Source: an uncultured Pelagibacteraceae bacterium
GTDB lineage: Bacteria > Pseudomonadota > Alphaproteobacteria > Pelagibacterales > Pelagibacteraceae
Assembly: GCA_902589345.1 (NCBI GenBank)
Contig: CACISU010000002.1
Span: 62,001-126,000 of the forward strand
Direction of reading: 5' to 3'
DNA length: 64,000 nt
The position numbers and the translations under genes are program-made. Of this stretch, positions 1 through 11,992 are shown in pieces (the stretch's first letter is position 1; every line of letters starts with the position of its first letter). Under the pieces are notes generated by a model. That model worked only from the letters and a program-made list of their open reading frames with translations, was not told where the DNA came from and ran no database searches.

Positions 1-1
1 A

Positions 2-289
2 AATATAATCATAATAACTTTCATCTGTTTATGGTTAACTTTTTTACTCTTGGGTAGTTCTAATTACGAATTAATACAAAAATTCTTATTAACTTATTTC
101 GGTAAATTTATAATTATCGGAACAATTTGGTCTTTTTCTTTTCAAATTTTAAGTGAAATTAGACACTTATTTTGGGACATGGGATTAGGATTTGAATTAA
201 AAACTGCAAACATAACTGGTCTTTTAGTTATCTTTGGATCTTTTATAGCAACTATAGCTATTTTTATTTTAGGCAGAGGTTTAATTTAA
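2..289 (+). CDS. sdhC: Succinate dehydrogenase cytochrome b556 subunit, 5' partial
   Basis: This is the membrane anchor of complex II that binds heme b and quinone with SdhD. The reading frame is open from base 2, so the gene starts upstream of the window. A TTG at 50 is in frame but lies inside a hydrophobic helix and is not the start. The segment IRHLFWDMG holds the conserved His and the RHL..D signature of SdhC, and hydrophobic stretches lie on both sides of it. The stop TAA overlaps the sdhD ATG by one base (TAATG), which suggests translational coupling. Identification is by motif plus the sdhDAB genes that follow. Confidence 0.93.
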   Translation, partial: NIIIITFICLWLTFLLLGSSNYELIQKFLLTYFGKFIIIGTIWSFSFQILSEIRHLFWDMGLGFELKTANITGLLVIFGSFIATIAIFILGRGLI

Positions 290-618
290 TGATTAGTGCA
301 ACAAAAAAATGGATATTTTTAAAGCTAAGTGCAGTAATACTATTACCATTAATGATATGGTTTTTATTTAACCTAGTTTCATTTTACGATAAATCTTATC
401 AGGACGTTATTTTATTTTTTACTAGCCAGCCTTCAAAACTACTATTTTCATTATTTATAATTTTTGCTTACTTTTATTCTGCATTAAGCATAAGTGAGGT
501 TTTTGAAGACTATATCGAAGGTGAAAAATTAAAAAATGTCGCAAACAAAACTCTCTTTTTATTTGCTATAATAATGCCAATATTAACAATATTAATATTA
601 TATAAATTAAGCTTATGA
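289..618 (+). CDS. sdhD: Succinate dehydrogenase hydrophobic membrane anchor subunit
   Basis: Second membrane anchor of succinate dehydrogenase. The 109-residue product has three hydrophobic helices (about residues 10-30, 45-70 and 85-108), the usual SdhD plan. The sequence is poorly conserved, and I see no clear heme-ligand His, so the call rests on size, topology and position between sdhC and sdhA. The ATG overlaps the sdhC stop by 1 bp, and its own TGA overlaps the sdhA ATG by 4 bp (ATGA). Confidence 0.88.
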   Translation: MISATKKWIFLKLSAVILLPLMIWFLFNLVSFYDKSYQDVILFFTSQPSKLLFSLFIIFAYFYSALSISEVFEDYIEGEKLKNVANKTLFLFAIIMPILTILILYKLSL

Positions 619-2390
619 GTTCTTATAAAATTATAGATCATGAATACGATGTAGTAGTTCTTGGAGCAGGAGGAGCTGGTTTGAGAGCTGCAGTCGGTCT
701 TAGTGAGGCTGGACTAAAAACAGCGTGTATCTCTAAGGTTTTCCCAACAAGGAGCCATACATCGGCAGCACAAGGAGGAATTTCAGCTGCTCTTGGAAAC
801 ATGGGTGAAGATGATTGGAGATGGCATATGTATGATACTGTAAAAGGATCAGATTGGCTGGGTGATCAGGATTGTATTGAGTATTTGTGTAAAGAAGCTC
901 CTCGAGCAGTTTTAGAATTAGAAAGATATGGAGTTCCATTTAGCCGAACAGAAGATGGAAAAATTTATCAAAGACCTTTTGGAGGAATGACAAAAAATTA
1001 TGGAAATGAAACTGTACAAAGAACTTGTGCAGCAGCAGATAGAACGGGTCACGCAATACTTCACACAATGTATGGCCAGGCTCTAAAACATAATACTGAA
1101 TTTTTTATTGAATATTTTGCATTAGATTTATTAATGAAAGATGGTGAATGTAAAGGTTTAATAGCTTGGAATTTAAATGATGGAACTATTCATAGATTTA
1201 GATCTCATATAACAATTATAGCAACTGGTGGATATGGAAAAACATACTACTCATCTACTTCAGCCCATACTTGTACAGGTGATGGAAATGCTATGGTATT
1301 AAGAGCTGGTTTACCTTTACAAGATATGGAATTTGTACAATTTCACCCTACAGGAATTTATGGACATGGAACTTTAATATCCGAAGGAGTTCGAGGTGAA
1401 GGAGGATATTTATTGAATTCTAAAGGTGAAAGATTTATGGAAAGATACGCACCAAAAGCTAAAGATCTTGCATCTAGAGATGTTGTAAGTAGATCGATAG
1501 CAGTTGAGATTAATGAGGGAAGAGGAGTTGGAAAAGAAAAAGATCATGTTCATCTTCATTTAGATCATTTAGATCCAGATGTAATTGAGAAGAGACTTCC
1601 AGGAATATCGGAGTCTTCAAGACTATTTGCTGACGTTGATGTTACCAAAGAACCAATACCAGTTGTTCCTACAGTTCATTATAATATGGGTGGTATTCCA
1701 ACAAATTATAAAGCTGAAGTTTTAACTGTAAATGGTTCAGAAAAAATTGTACCTGGACTTATGGCAATTGGCGAGGCAGCATGTGTTTCAGTTCATGGAG
1801 CTAACAGACTAGGATCAAATTCATTAATTGATTTAGTAGTTTTTGGAAGAGCTGCTGCTAAAAGAGCTGCAGAACTTGTTAAACCAGGAACTCCACATGA
1901 GAAAATCTCAGATTCAGAAACTGAAAAATGTTTAGATAGATTTGAAAAATTAAGAAATGGAAATGGAACAAACAGAACTGCCGATCTAAGACTGGCTATG
2001 CAAAAAACTATGCAATCAAAGTGCGCAGTTTTTAGAACTGAAAAAACTTTAAAAGAAGGGGTAGAAGAAATAAGAAAACCATTTGAAGGAATGGAATCAA
2101 TATCAGTAAAAGATAAATCATTAATTTTTAATACTGATTTGGTTGAAACGTTAGAATTTGATAACTTAATAAGACAAGCAATAGTTACACTAGACTCTGC
2201 ATATGAAAGAAAAGAAAGCAGAGGAGCTCATGCAAGAGAAGATCACCCTAAAAGAGATGATAATAACTTTATGAAACATACATTATCTTGGTGTAATGGG
2301 AGTGAAACAAAAATTTCTTATAGAGAAGTGCATAGATCGACGTTAACAAATGATGTACAATATTTTCCACCTCAAGAAAGAGTTTACTAA
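615..2390 (+). CDS. sdhA: Succinate dehydrogenase flavoprotein subunit
   Basis: Oxidises succinate to fumarate on the cytoplasmic face of complex II. The 591 residues have the normal SdhA length. Visible are the N-terminal dinucleotide motif [10 protein letters not shown], the [11 protein letters not shown] segment whose His carries covalent FAD, the active-site segment [20 protein letters not shown], and the C-terminal [11 protein letters not shown] signature. It overlaps sdhD by 4 bp, and its stop overlaps the sdhB ATG by 1 bp, so sdhCDAB reads as one tightly coupled operon. Confidence 0.98.
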   Translation: MSSYKIIDHEYDVVVLGAGGAGLRAAVGLSEAGLKTACISKVFPTRSHTSAAQGGISAALGNMGEDDWRWHMYDTVKGSDWLGDQDCIEYLCKEAPRAVLELERYGVPFSRTEDGKIYQRPFGGMTKNYGNETVQRTCAAADRTGHAILHTMYGQALKHNTEFFIEYFALDLLMKDGECKGLIAWNLNDGTIHRFRSHITIIATGGYGKTYYSSTSAHTCTGDGNAMVLRAGLPLQDMEFVQFHPTGIYGHGTLISEGVRGEGGYLLNSKGERFMERYAPKAKDLASRDVVSRSIAVEINEGRGVGKEKDHVHLHLDHLDPDVIEKRLPGISESSRLFADVDVTKEPIPVVPTVHYNMGGIPTNYKAEVLTVNGSEKIVPGLMAIGEAACVSVHGANRLGSNSLIDLVVFGRAAAKRAAELVKPGTPHEKISDSETEKCLDRFEKLRNGNGTNRTADLRLAMQKTMQSKCAVFRTEKTLKEGVEEIRKPFEGMESISVKDKSLIFNTDLVETLEFDNLIRQAIVTLDSAYERKESRGAHAREDHPKRDDNNFMKHTLSWCNGSETKISYREVHRSTLTNDVQYFPPQERVY

Positions 2391-3163
2391 TGGTACAAAT
2401 AAACTTACCTAAAAATTCTAAAGTTCAAAAAGGTAAATTTTATAAAGACAAAACAGGTTCAAAAAATATTAGAAAAGTAAATATTTATAGATGGGACCCT
2501 TCTAGTGGTGAAAATCCTCGAATAGATACATATGAAGTTGATATGGATAATTGTCCATCAAAAGTGTTAGATCTTTTAAATAAAATTAAAAATGAAATAG
2601 ATCCATCCATTGCTTATAGAAGATCTTGTGCCCATGGCGTCTGTGGTTCTTGTGCAATGAATATGGATGGAAAAAATGGATTAGCGTGCACAAAACCTCA
2701 TAAAGAAATTAAAGGTGATATTAACATTTATCCTCTACCTCATCTAAAAGTTCAAAAAGATTTAATTGGAGATTTAAGCACCTTATATAAACAATATGAG
2801 TCAGTTGAGCCATGGTTAAAGGTTTCAAAAAAAAATGGAGGTAAAGAAAACTTACAATCTATAGAAGATAGATCAAAATTAGATGGTCTTTACGAATGTA
2901 TAATGTGTGCATGCTGCTCAACTTCATGCCCAAGTTATTGGTGGAATGGAGATAAATACTTAGGTCCGGCAGTTTTATTACAAGCATATAGATGGATTAT
3001 AGACAGCAGAGATGAAGATAGAAAAGAGAGATTGAAGAAAGTTGCTGATGAACTAAAGCTTTATAGATGTCATACTATTATGAATTGTACTAATGCATGC
3101 CCAAAAGGCTTAAATCCTGCAAAAGCAATAGCTTCTATAAAGAAAATGCTTGCAACAGGCTAA
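2390..3163 (+). CDS. sdhB: Succinate dehydrogenase iron-sulfur subunit
   Basis: Carries electrons from FAD to quinone through three Fe-S clusters. The plant-type [2Fe-2S] ligands are in [13 protein letters not shown] and a later Cys (GLAC). The [4Fe-4S] and [3Fe-4S] ligands are in [16 protein letters not shown] and [17 protein letters not shown]. The length of 257 residues is normal. It ends the sdh group; 24 bp separate it from the ATG of the next gene. Confidence 0.98.
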   Translation: MVQINLPKNSKVQKGKFYKDKTGSKNIRKVNIYRWDPSSGENPRIDTYEVDMDNCPSKVLDLLNKIKNEIDPSIAYRRSCAHGVCGSCAMNMDGKNGLACTKPHKEIKGDINIYPLPHLKVQKDLIGDLSTLYKQYESVEPWLKVSKKNGGKENLQSIEDRSKLDGLYECIMCACCSTSCPSYWWNGDKYLGPAVLLQAYRWIIDSRDEDRKERLKKVADELKLYRCHTIMNCTNACPKGLNPAKAIASIKKMLATG

Positions 3164-3187
3164 TTACTTAATTAAATAATTTTGGCC

Positions 3188-4681
3188 ATGAATTTAATTC
3201 AACATTTTGTAAATGGAAAAATAATTCCGGGAAAATCAAAGAAAAGAGGAAAAGTATTTAATCCAGCAATTGGCGAGCAAGAGTCAGAAGTAATATTAGG
3301 TTTAAAATCAGATTTAGATGAAGCTGTTGATGTAGCAAAAAAAGCTTTTGAGACATGGTCTTTAAAACCACCAATTCAAAGAGCAAGAATTATGTTTAAA
3401 TTTAAAGAATTAATAGAAAAAAATTCTGATGAATTAACTAAAATGATAGTCTCTGAACACGGTAAGGTTTATGACGATGCAAAAGGTTCGTTGATAAGAG
3501 GACTCGAGGTAGTAGAGTTTACTTGTGGAATTCCTCAAGTTTTAAAAGGAGAATTTACAGAAAACGTTGGAACAGATATTGACAGTTGGTCAATTAGACA
3601 ACCACTTGGCGTTTGTGCGGGTATTACTCCATTTAATTTCCCAGCAATGGTTCCAATGTGGATGTTTCCGATGGCTATTGCGTGTGGGAATACTTTTGTA
3701 TTGAAACCATCAGAAAAGGATCCCTCTATTTCAATTAAGTTAGCAGAGCTATTCCAAGATGCTGGACTGCCAGATGGAGTATTTAATGTAATAAATGGTG
3801 ATAAGGAAGTTGTTGATGCAATTTTAATCAACAAAGATATTAAAGCTGTAAGCTTTGTAGGGTCAACGCCAATTGCAAAATATATATATGAGAATGCAGC
3901 TAAAAATGAAAAAAGAGTTCAAGCATTGGGAGGTGCAAAAAATCACTGTGTAGTAATGCCTGATTGTGATTTAGATCAAGCTGTTAATGGTTTGATGGGA
4001 GCAGCTTATGGATCTGCTGGTGAAAGATGCATGGCTCAATCGGTAGCAGTTGCAGTTGGAAATATTGGAGATAATTTAGTCAATGAATTATCAAAAAAAG
4101 TTGAAGCATTAAAAGTTGGACCAGGTATGGATAAAAAATCTGAAATGGGACCCCTGGTTACAAAAGAGCACTTAGAAAAAGTTAAAGGTTATGTTGACCT
4201 AGGAGTTAAAGAAGGAGCAAAATTAGTTGTTGATGGAAGAAACTTAAAACTGCAAGGCTATGAAAAAGGTTACTATATAGGTGGATGTTTGTTTGATCAT
4301 GTTAAAAAAAATATGAGAATTTATAAAGAAGAAATTTTTGGACCTGTACTTTCCGTTGTGAGAGTAAAAGATTTTGATGAAGCTACTCAACTAATTAACG
4401 AACATGAGTTTGGTAATGGAACAAGTATTTATACTAGAGATGGAGATGTTGGTAGAACTTTTGCCAGCAATATAAAAATTGGAATGGTTGGTATAAATAT
4501 ACCCATACCTGTGCCAGTGGCATTCCATAGTTTTGGTGGCTGGAAAAGATCTTTATTTGGAGATCAACATATGCATGGAGCAGAAGGTGTAAGATTTTAC
4601 ACAAAACTTAAAACCATAACTTCGAGATGGCCATCTGGATTAAGATCAGACCCTGAGTTTGTTATGCCAACAATGAAGTAA
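3188..4681 (+). CDS. mmsA: CoA-acylating methylmalonate-semialdehyde dehydrogenase
   Basis: Aldehyde dehydrogenase family enzyme of the MmsA type, which converts methylmalonate semialdehyde (or malonate semialdehyde) plus CoA and NAD to propionyl-CoA (or acetyl-CoA). The catalytic Cys is in [11 protein letters not shown] at about residue 281. [16 protein letters not shown] and the C-terminal [17 protein letters not shown] segment are typical of MmsA rather than other aldehyde dehydrogenases. I chose the ATG at 3188; an in-frame TTG six bases upstream would add two residues. It sits inside the TCA block between sdhB and mdh, which fits valine, thymine or inositol breakdown feeding the cycle. 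Confidence 0.93.
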   Translation: MNLIQHFVNGKIIPGKSKKRGKVFNPAIGEQESEVILGLKSDLDEAVDVAKKAFETWSLKPPIQRARIMFKFKELIEKNSDELTKMIVSEHGKVYDDAKGSLIRGLEVVEFTCGIPQVLKGEFTENVGTDIDSWSIRQPLGVCAGITPFNFPAMVPMWMFPMAIACGNTFVLKPSEKDPSISIKLAELFQDAGLPDGVFNVINGDKEVVDAILINKDIKAVSFVGSTPIAKYIYENAAKNEKRVQALGGAKNHCVVMPDCDLDQAVNGLMGAAYGSAGERCMAQSVAVAVGNIGDNLVNELSKKVEALKVGPGMDKKSEMGPLVTKEHLEKVKGYVDLGVKEGAKLVVDGRNLKLQGYEKGYYIGGCLFDHVKKNMRIYKEEIFGPVLSVVRVKDFDEATQLINEHEFGNGTSIYTRDGDVGRTFASNIKIGMVGINIPIPVPVAFHSFGGWKRSLFGDQHMHGAEGVRFYTKLKTITSRWPSGLRSDPEFVMPTMK

Positions 4682-4685
4682 GAAT

Positions 4686-5651
4686 ATGTCAAAAAAAATA
4701 TCATTAATCGGTGCTGGACAAATTGGTGGAACACTTGCACACTTAATTGGTTTAAAGGAACTGGTAGACGAAGTTGTAATGTTTGATGTTGCAAGTGGTA
4801 TTGCTAAAGGGAAAGCACTAGATATAGCCCAGTCATCATCGGTTGATGGCTTTAATGTTAAATTATCTGGAACAGATAATTATGAAGATATTAAAGACTC
4901 AAATGTAATTATTATAACTGCAGGAGTTCCTAGAAAACCAGGTATGAGTAGAGATGATTTATTAGGAATAAATTTAAAAATTATAAAACAAGTAGCAGAA
5001 GGTATAAAAAAAAATTCACCTAATGCATTTGTAATATGTATTACTAATCCATTAGATGTTATGGTCATGGCGTTTCAAAAATACTCGGGACTTCCAGCGA
5101 ATAAAGTCGTTGGTATGGCAGGCATATTAGACAGTTCTAGATTTAAATTGTTTTTGTCACTTGAACTAAAAATTCCTGTAAAAGAAATAGAAGCAATGGT
5201 CATGGGAGGTCATGGAGATACAATGGTTCCATTACCAAGATTTACAAGAGTTTCAGGCAAACCTCTATTGGATTTAGTTAAAGAGGGGAAATTATCATCA
5301 GAAAGACTAGAGGAAATCAATCAAAGAACTAGAGATGGTGGTGCTGAAATTGTTAAATATTTAGAAAAAGGATCAGCATTTTATGCTCCAGCAGCATCAG
5401 GAGTTCAAATGGCTGAAGCATACTTAAAAGATGAAAAAAAATTACTTCCTTGCGCTGTTCAGCTTAACGGAGAATATGGCGTTAAAAATATTTTTGCAGG
5501 AGCTCCAGTCATAATTGGAAAGAATGGTGTAGAGAAGATTGAAGAAATAAATTTAGATGAAAAAGAAAAAAGTCAATTTATGCACTCAATAGATGCAGTA
5601 AAAAAATTATGGGAAGTAGCCTCAGAAATAGATAAAGATCTTTCTAAATAA
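4686..5651 (+). CDS. mdh: Malate dehydrogenase (NAD, LDH-like type)
   Basis: Interconverts malate and oxaloacetate. The 321-residue product has the N-terminal NAD motif [12 protein letters not shown], the ITNPLDVM segment, the substrate-binding [11 protein letters not shown] and the catalytic-His motif [10 protein letters not shown], all of the LDH-like MDH group common in alphaproteobacteria. It starts 4 bp after mmsA and ends 2 bp before sucC, so it is part of the same transcription unit. Confidence 0.97.
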   Translation: MSKKISLIGAGQIGGTLAHLIGLKELVDEVVMFDVASGIAKGKALDIAQSSSVDGFNVKLSGTDNYEDIKDSNVIIITAGVPRKPGMSRDDLLGINLKIIKQVAEGIKKNSPNAFVICITNPLDVMVMAFQKYSGLPANKVVGMAGILDSSRFKLFLSLELKIPVKEIEAMVMGGHGDTMVPLPRFTRVSGKPLLDLVKEGKLSSERLEEINQRTRDGGAEIVKYLEKGSAFYAPAASGVQMAEAYLKDEKKLLPCAVQLNGEYGVKNIFAGAPVIIGKNGVEKIEEINLDEKEKSQFMHSIDAVKKLWEVASEIDKDLSK

Positions 5652-5653
5652 TA

Positions 5654-6814
5654 ATGAATATTCACGAGCATCAAGCTAAACAAATTTTAAAAAAATATGG
5701 TGCAGCTGTACCTGAAGGCGTTTTTTCACACTCAGTCGAAGAACTATTACAAAAAGCAAAATCATTAAAAACAGAAAAGTTTGTTTTAAAAGCGCAGATT
5801 CATGCAGGTGGACGAGGAAAAGCAGGAGGGATAAAGATCGTAAATACAATAGAAGAGCTAAATTCAGCAGCTAAAGAAATGCTTGGAAAAAAGTTGATAA
5901 CTCATCAAACGGGACCCCAAGGAAGAGAAGTTAAAAGACTGTACGTTGAGACATCTTCTAAAATTGAAAAAGAATTTTATCTTTCATGTTTAGTTGATAG
6001 AGTAAGTTCAAAGATTGCATTTATTTCAAGCGATCAAGGTGGAATGGATATTGAGGATGTTGCGAAAAATCATCCAAAAAAAATTGTAACTACAAAAATT
6101 AATTTAGATGATGAAATATCGGATAAGGATTGTGAAAAAATTGTAGAAATATTTAATTTAAGTCCAGATGCAAGAAAACAAGCAATAAATTTAGTTAAAT
6201 CAATATACAAAATGTTTATTGATATAGATGCAAATCTAGTTGAAATAAATCCTATGATTTTAACTAAAGAAAACAAAATTATATGTCTAGATGCAAAAAT
6301 GAGCTTTGATGACAACGGATTATTTAGAAATCCAGAAATTTTAAATTTAAGAGACTTAAATGAGGAAGAAGAGACAGAGATAGAAGCAAGCAAACATGGT
6401 TTGTCATATATAAAATTAGAAGGTAGCATAGGATGTATGGTCAATGGTGCAGGTTTAGCAATGGCAACAATGGATATAATTAAGTTACATGGAGAAGAAC
6501 CAGCAAATTTTTTAGATGTAGGTGGAGGAGCATCAAAAGAAAAAGTTTCAGCAGCATTTAAAATAATTTTATCAGATAAAAATGTAAAAGGGATTTTGAT
6601 AAATATTTTTGGTGGCATAATGAGATGTGATGTTCTTGCACAAGGAGTTGTAGATGCTGCTAAAGAAATTAAAATTGAAGTTCCATTAATTGTGAGATTG
6701 GCAGGAACAAAATTTGAAGAGGGTAAAAAAATATTAGATAATTCAGGTTTAGAAATTATATCTGCAACTGACTTGGCTGATGCAGCAAAAAAAGTTGTTA
6801 ATTCTATAAAATAA
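5654..6814 (+). CDS. sucC: Succinyl-CoA synthetase beta subunit (ADP-forming)
   Basis: Nucleotide- and succinate-binding subunit of succinyl-CoA synthetase. It begins with the canonical MNIHEHQAKQILKKYG, followed by an ATP-grasp domain (KAQIHAGGRGKAGG) and the C-terminal ligase domain with NIFGGIMRCD. The length of 386 residues is normal. SucD follows after 3 bp. A 255-residue open frame on the opposite strand within this gene is only a shadow of AT-rich codon use. Confidence 0.97.
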   Translation: MNIHEHQAKQILKKYGAAVPEGVFSHSVEELLQKAKSLKTEKFVLKAQIHAGGRGKAGGIKIVNTIEELNSAAKEMLGKKLITHQTGPQGREVKRLYVETSSKIEKEFYLSCLVDRVSSKIAFISSDQGGMDIEDVAKNHPKKIVTTKINLDDEISDKDCEKIVEIFNLSPDARKQAINLVKSIYKMFIDIDANLVEINPMILTKENKIICLDAKMSFDDNGLFRNPEILNLRDLNEEEETEIEASKHGLSYIKLEGSIGCMVNGAGLAMATMDIIKLHGEEPANFLDVGGGASKEKVSAAFKIILSDKNVKGILINIFGGIMRCDVLAQGVVDAAKEIKIEVPLIVRLAGTKFEEGKKILDNSGLEIISATDLADAAKKVVNSIK

Positions 6815-6817
6815 AAA

Positions 6818-7693
6818 ATGTCAATTTTAGTTAACAAAAATACAAAAGTAATATGTCAGGGTTTTACAGGAAAACATGGTACATTTCACTCTGAACAAGC
6901 AATTAAATATGGAACTAATTTAGTTGGAGGAGTAACACCTAAAAAAGGTGGTCAAATGCATTTATCAAAACCAGTTTTTAATTCTGTTAAGGAAGCAAAA
7001 GAAAAAACTGGTGCAAATGCTTCCATGATTTATGTACCTGCTAAGTTTGCTGCTTCTGCTATTATAGAAGCTATAGAGGCTTCCATGGAATTAATAACAT
7101 GTATTACTGAAGGAATACCAGTTTTAGATATGCTAAAGGTTAAAAAAAAATTAATTAATTCTAAGTCAAGACTAATTGGCCCAAATTGTCCTGGAATTAT
7201 TACTCCGGGTGAGTGCAAAATTGGAATAATGCCAGGAAATATTCACAAAAAAGGGTCTGTTGGAATTGTATCTAGATCTGGAACTTTAACTTATGAAGCT
7301 GTGGCACAAACTACAGATAATGGATTGGGCCAGTCAACTTGCATAGGGATTGGCGGCGATCCTATCAATGGCACAAACTTTATAGATTGTTTAGATTTAT
7401 TTTTAAGTGACGAAGAAACAAAATCTATATTAATTATAGGTGAAATAGGTGGAACAGCTGAGGAGGAAGCGGCTGAATTTTTTAAAAATCATAAAATAAA
7501 AAAACCTATGGTTGGCTTTATAGCTGGAATTACGGCTCCACCAGGAAGAAGAATGGGTCATGCGGGAGCAATAATTTCTGGAGGAAAAGGTGGAGCAAAA
7601 GAAAAAATAAAAACAATGGAAGATTGTGGCATAACAATCGCAAAATCACCTGCAGAAATAGGCAAAACTTTACTAAATAAATTGTCTAATTGA
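6818..7693 (+). CDS. sucD: Succinyl-CoA synthetase alpha subunit
   Basis: CoA-binding and phosphohistidine-bearing subunit. Visible are the CoA-site start ([16 protein letters not shown]), [21 protein letters not shown] and the active His in [13 protein letters not shown]. The 291 residues are typical. The TGA stop at 7691-7693 lies inside the -35 element of the probable sucA promoter. Confidence 0.97.
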   Translation: MSILVNKNTKVICQGFTGKHGTFHSEQAIKYGTNLVGGVTPKKGGQMHLSKPVFNSVKEAKEKTGANASMIYVPAKFAASAIIEAIEASMELITCITEGIPVLDMLKVKKKLINSKSRLIGPNCPGIITPGECKIGIMPGNIHKKGSVGIVSRSGTLTYEAVAQTTDNGLGQSTCIGIGGDPINGTNFIDCLDLFLSDEETKSILIIGEIGGTAEEEAAEFFKNHKIKKPMVGFIAGITAPPGRRMGHAGAIISGGKGGAKEKIKTMEDCGITIAKSPAEIGKTLLNKLSN

Positions 7694-7717
7694 AAAAAAC
7701 TTCTCAAATATTATAAT
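7690..7717 (+). promoter_or_regulatory. Probable internal sigma70 promoter for sucA
   Basis: TTGAAA (7690-7695), a 16-bp spacer and a perfect TATAAT (7712-7717). The -35 box overlaps the sucD stop codon. The expected start of transcription is only a few bases before the sucA ATG at 7728, so the mRNA would be almost leaderless; no Shine-Dalgarno sequence is seen there. The TATAAT lies in a 14-bp palindrome, AATATTATAATATT. In such AT-rich DNA chance TATAAT boxes occur, so this is moderate evidence. Confidence 0.5.
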
Positions 7718-7727
7718 ATTAATATTA

Positions 7728-10610
7728 ATGTCTGCTTCAAAAAATCTATATAACAAAAAAACGTCTTTTCTAAGTAAATCTAATAGTGAATTTATTGAAC
7801 AGATGTATTTAAAATTTATTAAAAAAGATCCACAATTACCTGAAAGTTGGAAAGATTATTTTCTAGAACTAAATGAAGACTCAAATATAATCATTAATGA
7901 GATCAACGGACCTTCTTGGCATAAAAATCAAAAAGTTAATCTACATAACATTAATAAAGAAAATATTTCTTTTGATAGTAAAAATGATAATGGACAAGAT
8001 ACTGAAAAATTAAAAAAAGACTCAATTAGAGCTGTAACCCTAATAAGAGCTTATAGAACTCAAGGAAATTTATTAGCTAAACTTGATCCTCTAGGTCTTA
8101 AAAATACTGATTATATAGATGAACTGCATCCTTCGTATCATGGATTTCAAAAAGAAGATTATGATCATAGAATTTTTTTAGATGGTATTATGAATAGACA
8201 ATATTCAACAGTTAGGGAAATACTGAGTTTTTTAAGAAAAACTTACTGCGGACCAATAGGCTATGAGTTTATGCACATATCAAATTCAACTGAAAGAAAA
8301 TGGTTTAGAGATAGGATAGAAAAAGATCAAGATGCTCTTAAATTTACAAAAAATGGAAAACTTGCAATTTTAAATAGACTTATACACGCTGAAGGCTTTG
8401 AAAAGTTCTTGCACAAAAAATATATTGGAACTAAACGCTTTGGCCTAGACGGTGGTGAAAGTTTAATCCCTGCATTAGAACAAATAATAAAAGTTGGTGG
8501 TCATAGTAAAATCAAAGAAGTAAAGATTGGCATGTCTCATAGAGGTAGATTAAATGTTTTAGCCAATCTACTCCAAAAATCATATAAAAGAATATTTAAT
8601 GAATTTGCAGGGGAAATTCACAATTCTTCAAAAGAAGACAGTGCTGGTGATGTTAAGTATCATTTAGGAGCATCATCTGATAGAGAATTTGATGGAAACT
8701 CAGTTCATGTAAGTTTGACAGATAATCCTTCACACTTGGAAGCAGTTAACCCAGTTGTATTAGGCCAAACAAGAGCAAAACAATTTTTCCATAAAGACTT
8801 AGAAAGAAACAAAGTAATACCAATTTTAATTCATGGAGATGCTGCATTTGCTGCACAAGGTATAGTGGCAGAATGCTTTGCAATGTCAGGATTGCCAGGA
8901 CATAATACTGGTGGAACTATTCATATTATTATCAATAACCAAATCGGATTTACTACTAGCCCAAGGTTTGCCAGATCTTCTCCATATCCTTCAGATATAG
9001 CTAAAATGGTTGAGGCTCCTATTTTACACGTCAATGGAGACGACCCAGAGGCCACTGTCTATGCTGCAAGAATTGCAACTGAATTTAGATTAAAATTCAA
9101 TAGAGATGTAGTTCTAGATATTTTTTGTTATAGAAGATTTGGTCATAATGAAGGAGATGAGCCATCTTTTACTCAGCCTTTAATGTATAAAAAAATTAAA
9201 TCTCATCCAACAACACTAAATATTTATGGGGAAAAACTTATTGATGAAGAGATAATAACCAAAGAAGATTTTTACAATAAAAATAATGATTTCAAAAAAT
9301 TGCTTGATGACCAATATAAGACATCAAAAGATTATAAGCCAAAATTACAGTGGTTCGAAGGAACATGGAGCCGTTATAGACCTGAAAAAGGTAAAGATAA
9401 AAGAGGAATAAGTGGTGTAAATGAAAAAAAATTATTAGAAATTTCAGAAAAAATTAACTTATTACCCGAAACTGCAAATGTTCATAAAACGATTAGTAGA
9501 ATATTTGATAATAGGTATTTGGTAGTAAAAAATAAAAAAAATATAGATTGGTCGACAGCAGAATCTTTAGCTTTTGCGTCGCTTTTAGATGAAGGATTTC
9601 CTGTTCGATTGGTTGGACAAGATTCTGGTAGAGGCACATTCAGTCAAAGACATTCCGTTTTAAGAAATCAGATTGATAATTCACGATATATACCACTAAA
9701 TAATATTTCAAAAAATCAAAAAAGATTTGAAATTGTTGATAGTTTACTTTCTGAGTTTGCAGTATTAGGATTTGAATATGGATATTCTTTAGTTGAGCCG
9801 AATACATTAGCAATATGGGAAGCACAATTTGGTGATTTTGCAAATGGTGCACAAGTTATAATTGATCAGTTTATTGCATCAGGTGAAAGAAAATGGTCAA
9901 GAGCTTCTGGAATAGTAATGTTACTTCCCCATGGTTATGAAGGTCAAGGACCCGAACATTCATCTGGCAGATTAGAAAGATTTCTTCAGCTTTGTGCAAA
10001 AGAAAATTTACAAGTTTTGAATTGCACTACTCCCGCAAATTATTTTCATGCTTTGAGGCGCCAAATACATCGTGATTTTAGAAAACCATTAATTATTATG
10101 ACTCCAAAATCTCTTCTAAGAAATAAACTTTGTGTATCAAACTTAGATGATTTTGGTAAAAACAATTCTTTTCACAGGATTCTTTGGGATCACGCTTCTG
10201 ATAGCAATAATGGCTTCATAAAATTAAAAAAAAATGAAGATATTAAGAAGGTAATATTATGTTCAGGAAAAGTGTATTTTGATTTACTTACCGCAAGGGA
10301 AAAAATTAAAAAAAACGATGTTATTTTACTAAGAATTGAACAACTTTATCCATTTCCAATTAAATCTCTAGCAAAAGAGATTAAACCATTTAAAAATAAT
10401 GCTAAATTTTATTGGTGCCAAGAAGAACCAAAAAATATGGGAGCATGGTTTGCAGTGAGGGATTATATACAATGGACATTAAATAATATTAAAGCTAAGA
10501 ATAAAGAAGTTATGTATATTGGAAGAAATACAGCTGCTACACCTGCTACTGGTTATGCTAAAAGACACTTGGCTCAACAAAAAGAAATAATAGATGAGGT
10601 TTTTAAATAA
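7728..10610 (+). CDS. sucA: 2-oxoglutarate dehydrogenase E1 component
   Basis: Thiamine-diphosphate-dependent decarboxylase of the 2-oxoglutarate dehydrogenase complex. The 960 residues match full-length E1o. The N-terminal peripheral-binding region includes [19 protein letters not shown]. The TPP core has [36 protein letters not shown] and [10 protein letters not shown], and the transketolase-like C-terminal half has [11 protein letters not shown] and [12 protein letters not shown]. The stop overlaps the sucB ATG by 1 bp. Confidence 0.98.
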   Translation: MSASKNLYNKKTSFLSKSNSEFIEQMYLKFIKKDPQLPESWKDYFLELNEDSNIIINEINGPSWHKNQKVNLHNINKENISFDSKNDNGQDTEKLKKDSIRAVTLIRAYRTQGNLLAKLDPLGLKNTDYIDELHPSYHGFQKEDYDHRIFLDGIMNRQYSTVREILSFLRKTYCGPIGYEFMHISNSTERKWFRDRIEKDQDALKFTKNGKLAILNRLIHAEGFEKFLHKKYIGTKRFGLDGGESLIPALEQIIKVGGHSKIKEVKIGMSHRGRLNVLANLLQKSYKRIFNEFAGEIHNSSKEDSAGDVKYHLGASSDREFDGNSVHVSLTDNPSHLEAVNPVVLGQTRAKQFFHKDLERNKVIPILIHGDAAFAAQGIVAECFAMSGLPGHNTGGTIHIIINNQIGFTTSPRFARSSPYPSDIAKMVEAPILHVNGDDPEATVYAARIATEFRLKFNRDVVLDIFCYRRFGHNEGDEPSFTQPLMYKKIKSHPTTLNIYGEKLIDEEIITKEDFYNKNNDFKKLLDDQYKTSKDYKPKLQWFEGTWSRYRPEKGKDKRGISGVNEKKLLEISEKINLLPETANVHKTISRIFDNRYLVVKNKKNIDWSTAESLAFASLLDEGFPVRLVGQDSGRGTFSQRHSVLRNQIDNSRYIPLNNISKNQKRFEIVDSLLSEFAVLGFEYGYSLVEPNTLAIWEAQFGDFANGAQVIIDQFIASGERKWSRASGIVMLLPHGYEGQGPEHSSGRLERFLQLCAKENLQVLNCTTPANYFHALRRQIHRDFRKPLIIMTPKSLLRNKLCVSNLDDFGKNNSFHRILWDHASDSNNGFIKLKKNEDIKKVILCSGKVYFDLLTAREKIKKNDVILLRIEQLYPFPIKSLAKEIKPFKNNAKFYWCQEEPKNMGAWFAVRDYIQWTLNNIKAKNKEVMYIGRNTAATPATGYAKRHLAQQKEIIDEVFK

Positions 10611-11992
10611 TGTCGCAAAATATTGTAGTGCCAGCTTTAGGTGAAAGTATAACTGAGGCAACCATTACTAAATGGTTAAAAAAAAAAGGAGACTCAGTTA
10701 ACTCAGATGAGCCGGTAGTTGAATTAGAAACAGATAAAGTAAATATTGAAGTTCCATCTCCTATAACAGGAGTAATTTCTGAAATAAATTCAAAAGATGG
10801 TGAAACAGTTCAGGTTGGTTCTGTCCTTGGAAGTATTTCAGAAACAGAAGAAAAAAATTCAATTCAAAAAATAGAAAAAATAAAAACAACTAAAGTTAAG
10901 GAAAATATTCCAGCTGATACAGAAAAAATTATAAAAGAAGCGGAAGAAACCCTTGTTGAAAAAAAAATCAACCAAACTGATAAAAAAAATGAAGAAATAA
11001 AAGTATTTAATGATCAAAAAAATGAGATGGAGGACCTCCAAGAACCTCCATTAATATTAAAAGAAGAACCATTGGTATTAACGGATGAAGTCAGAAACGA
11101 TGAAAGTATAAAAAATTTTAAAACAGAAAATAATAAATTATCTCCGGCCGTTAGAAGAGTGGTCACTGAAAAAAAAATAGATGTAAATAAAGTAAAAGGT
11201 ACTGGAAAAGATGGAAGAATACTTAAAGGCGATGTAATAAATCTTATGGATGTTTCTCCAGAGCCTAATCAAAGGAAAATTAAATTTGGACCTGAAGAAA
11301 GAATCAAAATGACTAAGTTGAGACAAACTATTGCAAAAAGACTTAAAGAAGCTCAACAAACTACAGCTATGTTAACAACATTTAATGAAGTGGATATGTC
11401 AAATATAATTAATATGAGAAAAGAAAACCAAGAAGATTTTCAAAATAAGTTTGGAGTTAAATTGGGATTTATGTCTTTTTTTGTAAAAGCATCCATTGTA
11501 GCATTAAAACTTTTCCCCGCAATAAATGCTGAGATTGAAGACCAAGATATTATTTACAAAAACTACTACAATATTAGCATAGCTGTGGGAACAGAAAAAG
11601 GTTTAGTAGTTCCAGTAATCAAAAATGCAGATGAACTTTCATTTGCTGATATTGAAAAAAGTATAAAATCTCTGTCAGACAAAGCTCAGCAAGGAAAAAT
11701 TACAATTGAAGATTTACAAGGTGGAACTTTTACAATTAGTAACGGTGGAGTTTATGGATCAATGCTATCTACACCAATACTGAACTTGCCCCAGTCTGGT
11801 GTACTTGGAATGCATAATATTACTGAAAGACCAATTGTAGTAGATGGCGAGGTAAAAATAAGACCAGTAATGTATCTTGCATTATCATATGACCACAGAA
11901 TTATAGATGGAAAAGATTCAGTTTCTTTTTTAAAAACAATAAAAGAAAATTTAGAAAATCCTGGAAGGTTACTAAAATATTTAAATGTTTGA
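10610..11992 (+). CDS. sucB: 2-oxoglutarate dehydrogenase E2 (dihydrolipoamide succinyltransferase)
   Basis: Transfers succinyl groups to CoA and forms the core of the complex. One lipoyl domain (about residues 2-77) carries the lipoylated Lys at 43 in [15 protein letters not shown] linker of about 85 residues follows that is highly charged (Lys/Glu-rich) instead of Ala/Pro-rich. The E3-binding domain (about 170-205) has [15 protein letters not shown] and [13 protein letters not shown]. The acyltransferase domain ends with the catalytic [11 protein letters not shown]. It overlaps lpd by 8 bp. Confidence 0.97.
   Translation: MSQNIVVPALGESITEATITKWLKKKGDSVNSDEPVVELETDKVNIEVPSPITGVISEINSKDGETVQVGSVLGSISETEEKNSIQKIEKIKTTKVKENIPADTEKIIKEAEETLVEKKINQTDKKNEEIKVFNDQKNEMEDLQEPPLILKEEPLVLTDEVRNDESIKNFKTENNKLSPAVRRVVTEKKIDVNKVKGTGKDGRILKGDVINLMDVSPEPNQRKIKFGPEERIKMTKLRQTIAKRLKEAQQTTAMLTTFNEVDMSNIINMRKENQEDFQNKFGVKLGFMSFFVKASIVALKLFPAINAEIEDQDIIYKNYYNISIAVGTEKGLVVPVIKNADELSFADIEKSIKSLSDKAQQGKITIEDLQGGTFTISNGGVYGSMLSTPILNLPQSGVLGMHNITERPIVVDGEVKIRPVMYLALSYDHRIIDGKDSVSFLKTIKENLENPGRLLKYLNV

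Noticed and set aside
733-939. Minus-strand open frame inside sdhA (and similar short frames throughout)
   Set aside because: It lies antisense inside a certain gene with no recognisable domain; treated as a shadow.
6070-6837. 255-codon open frame on the minus strand inside sucC
   Set aside because: It is fully antisense to the well-conserved sucC, has no family motif or ribosome site, and reflects codon bias in the true gene.
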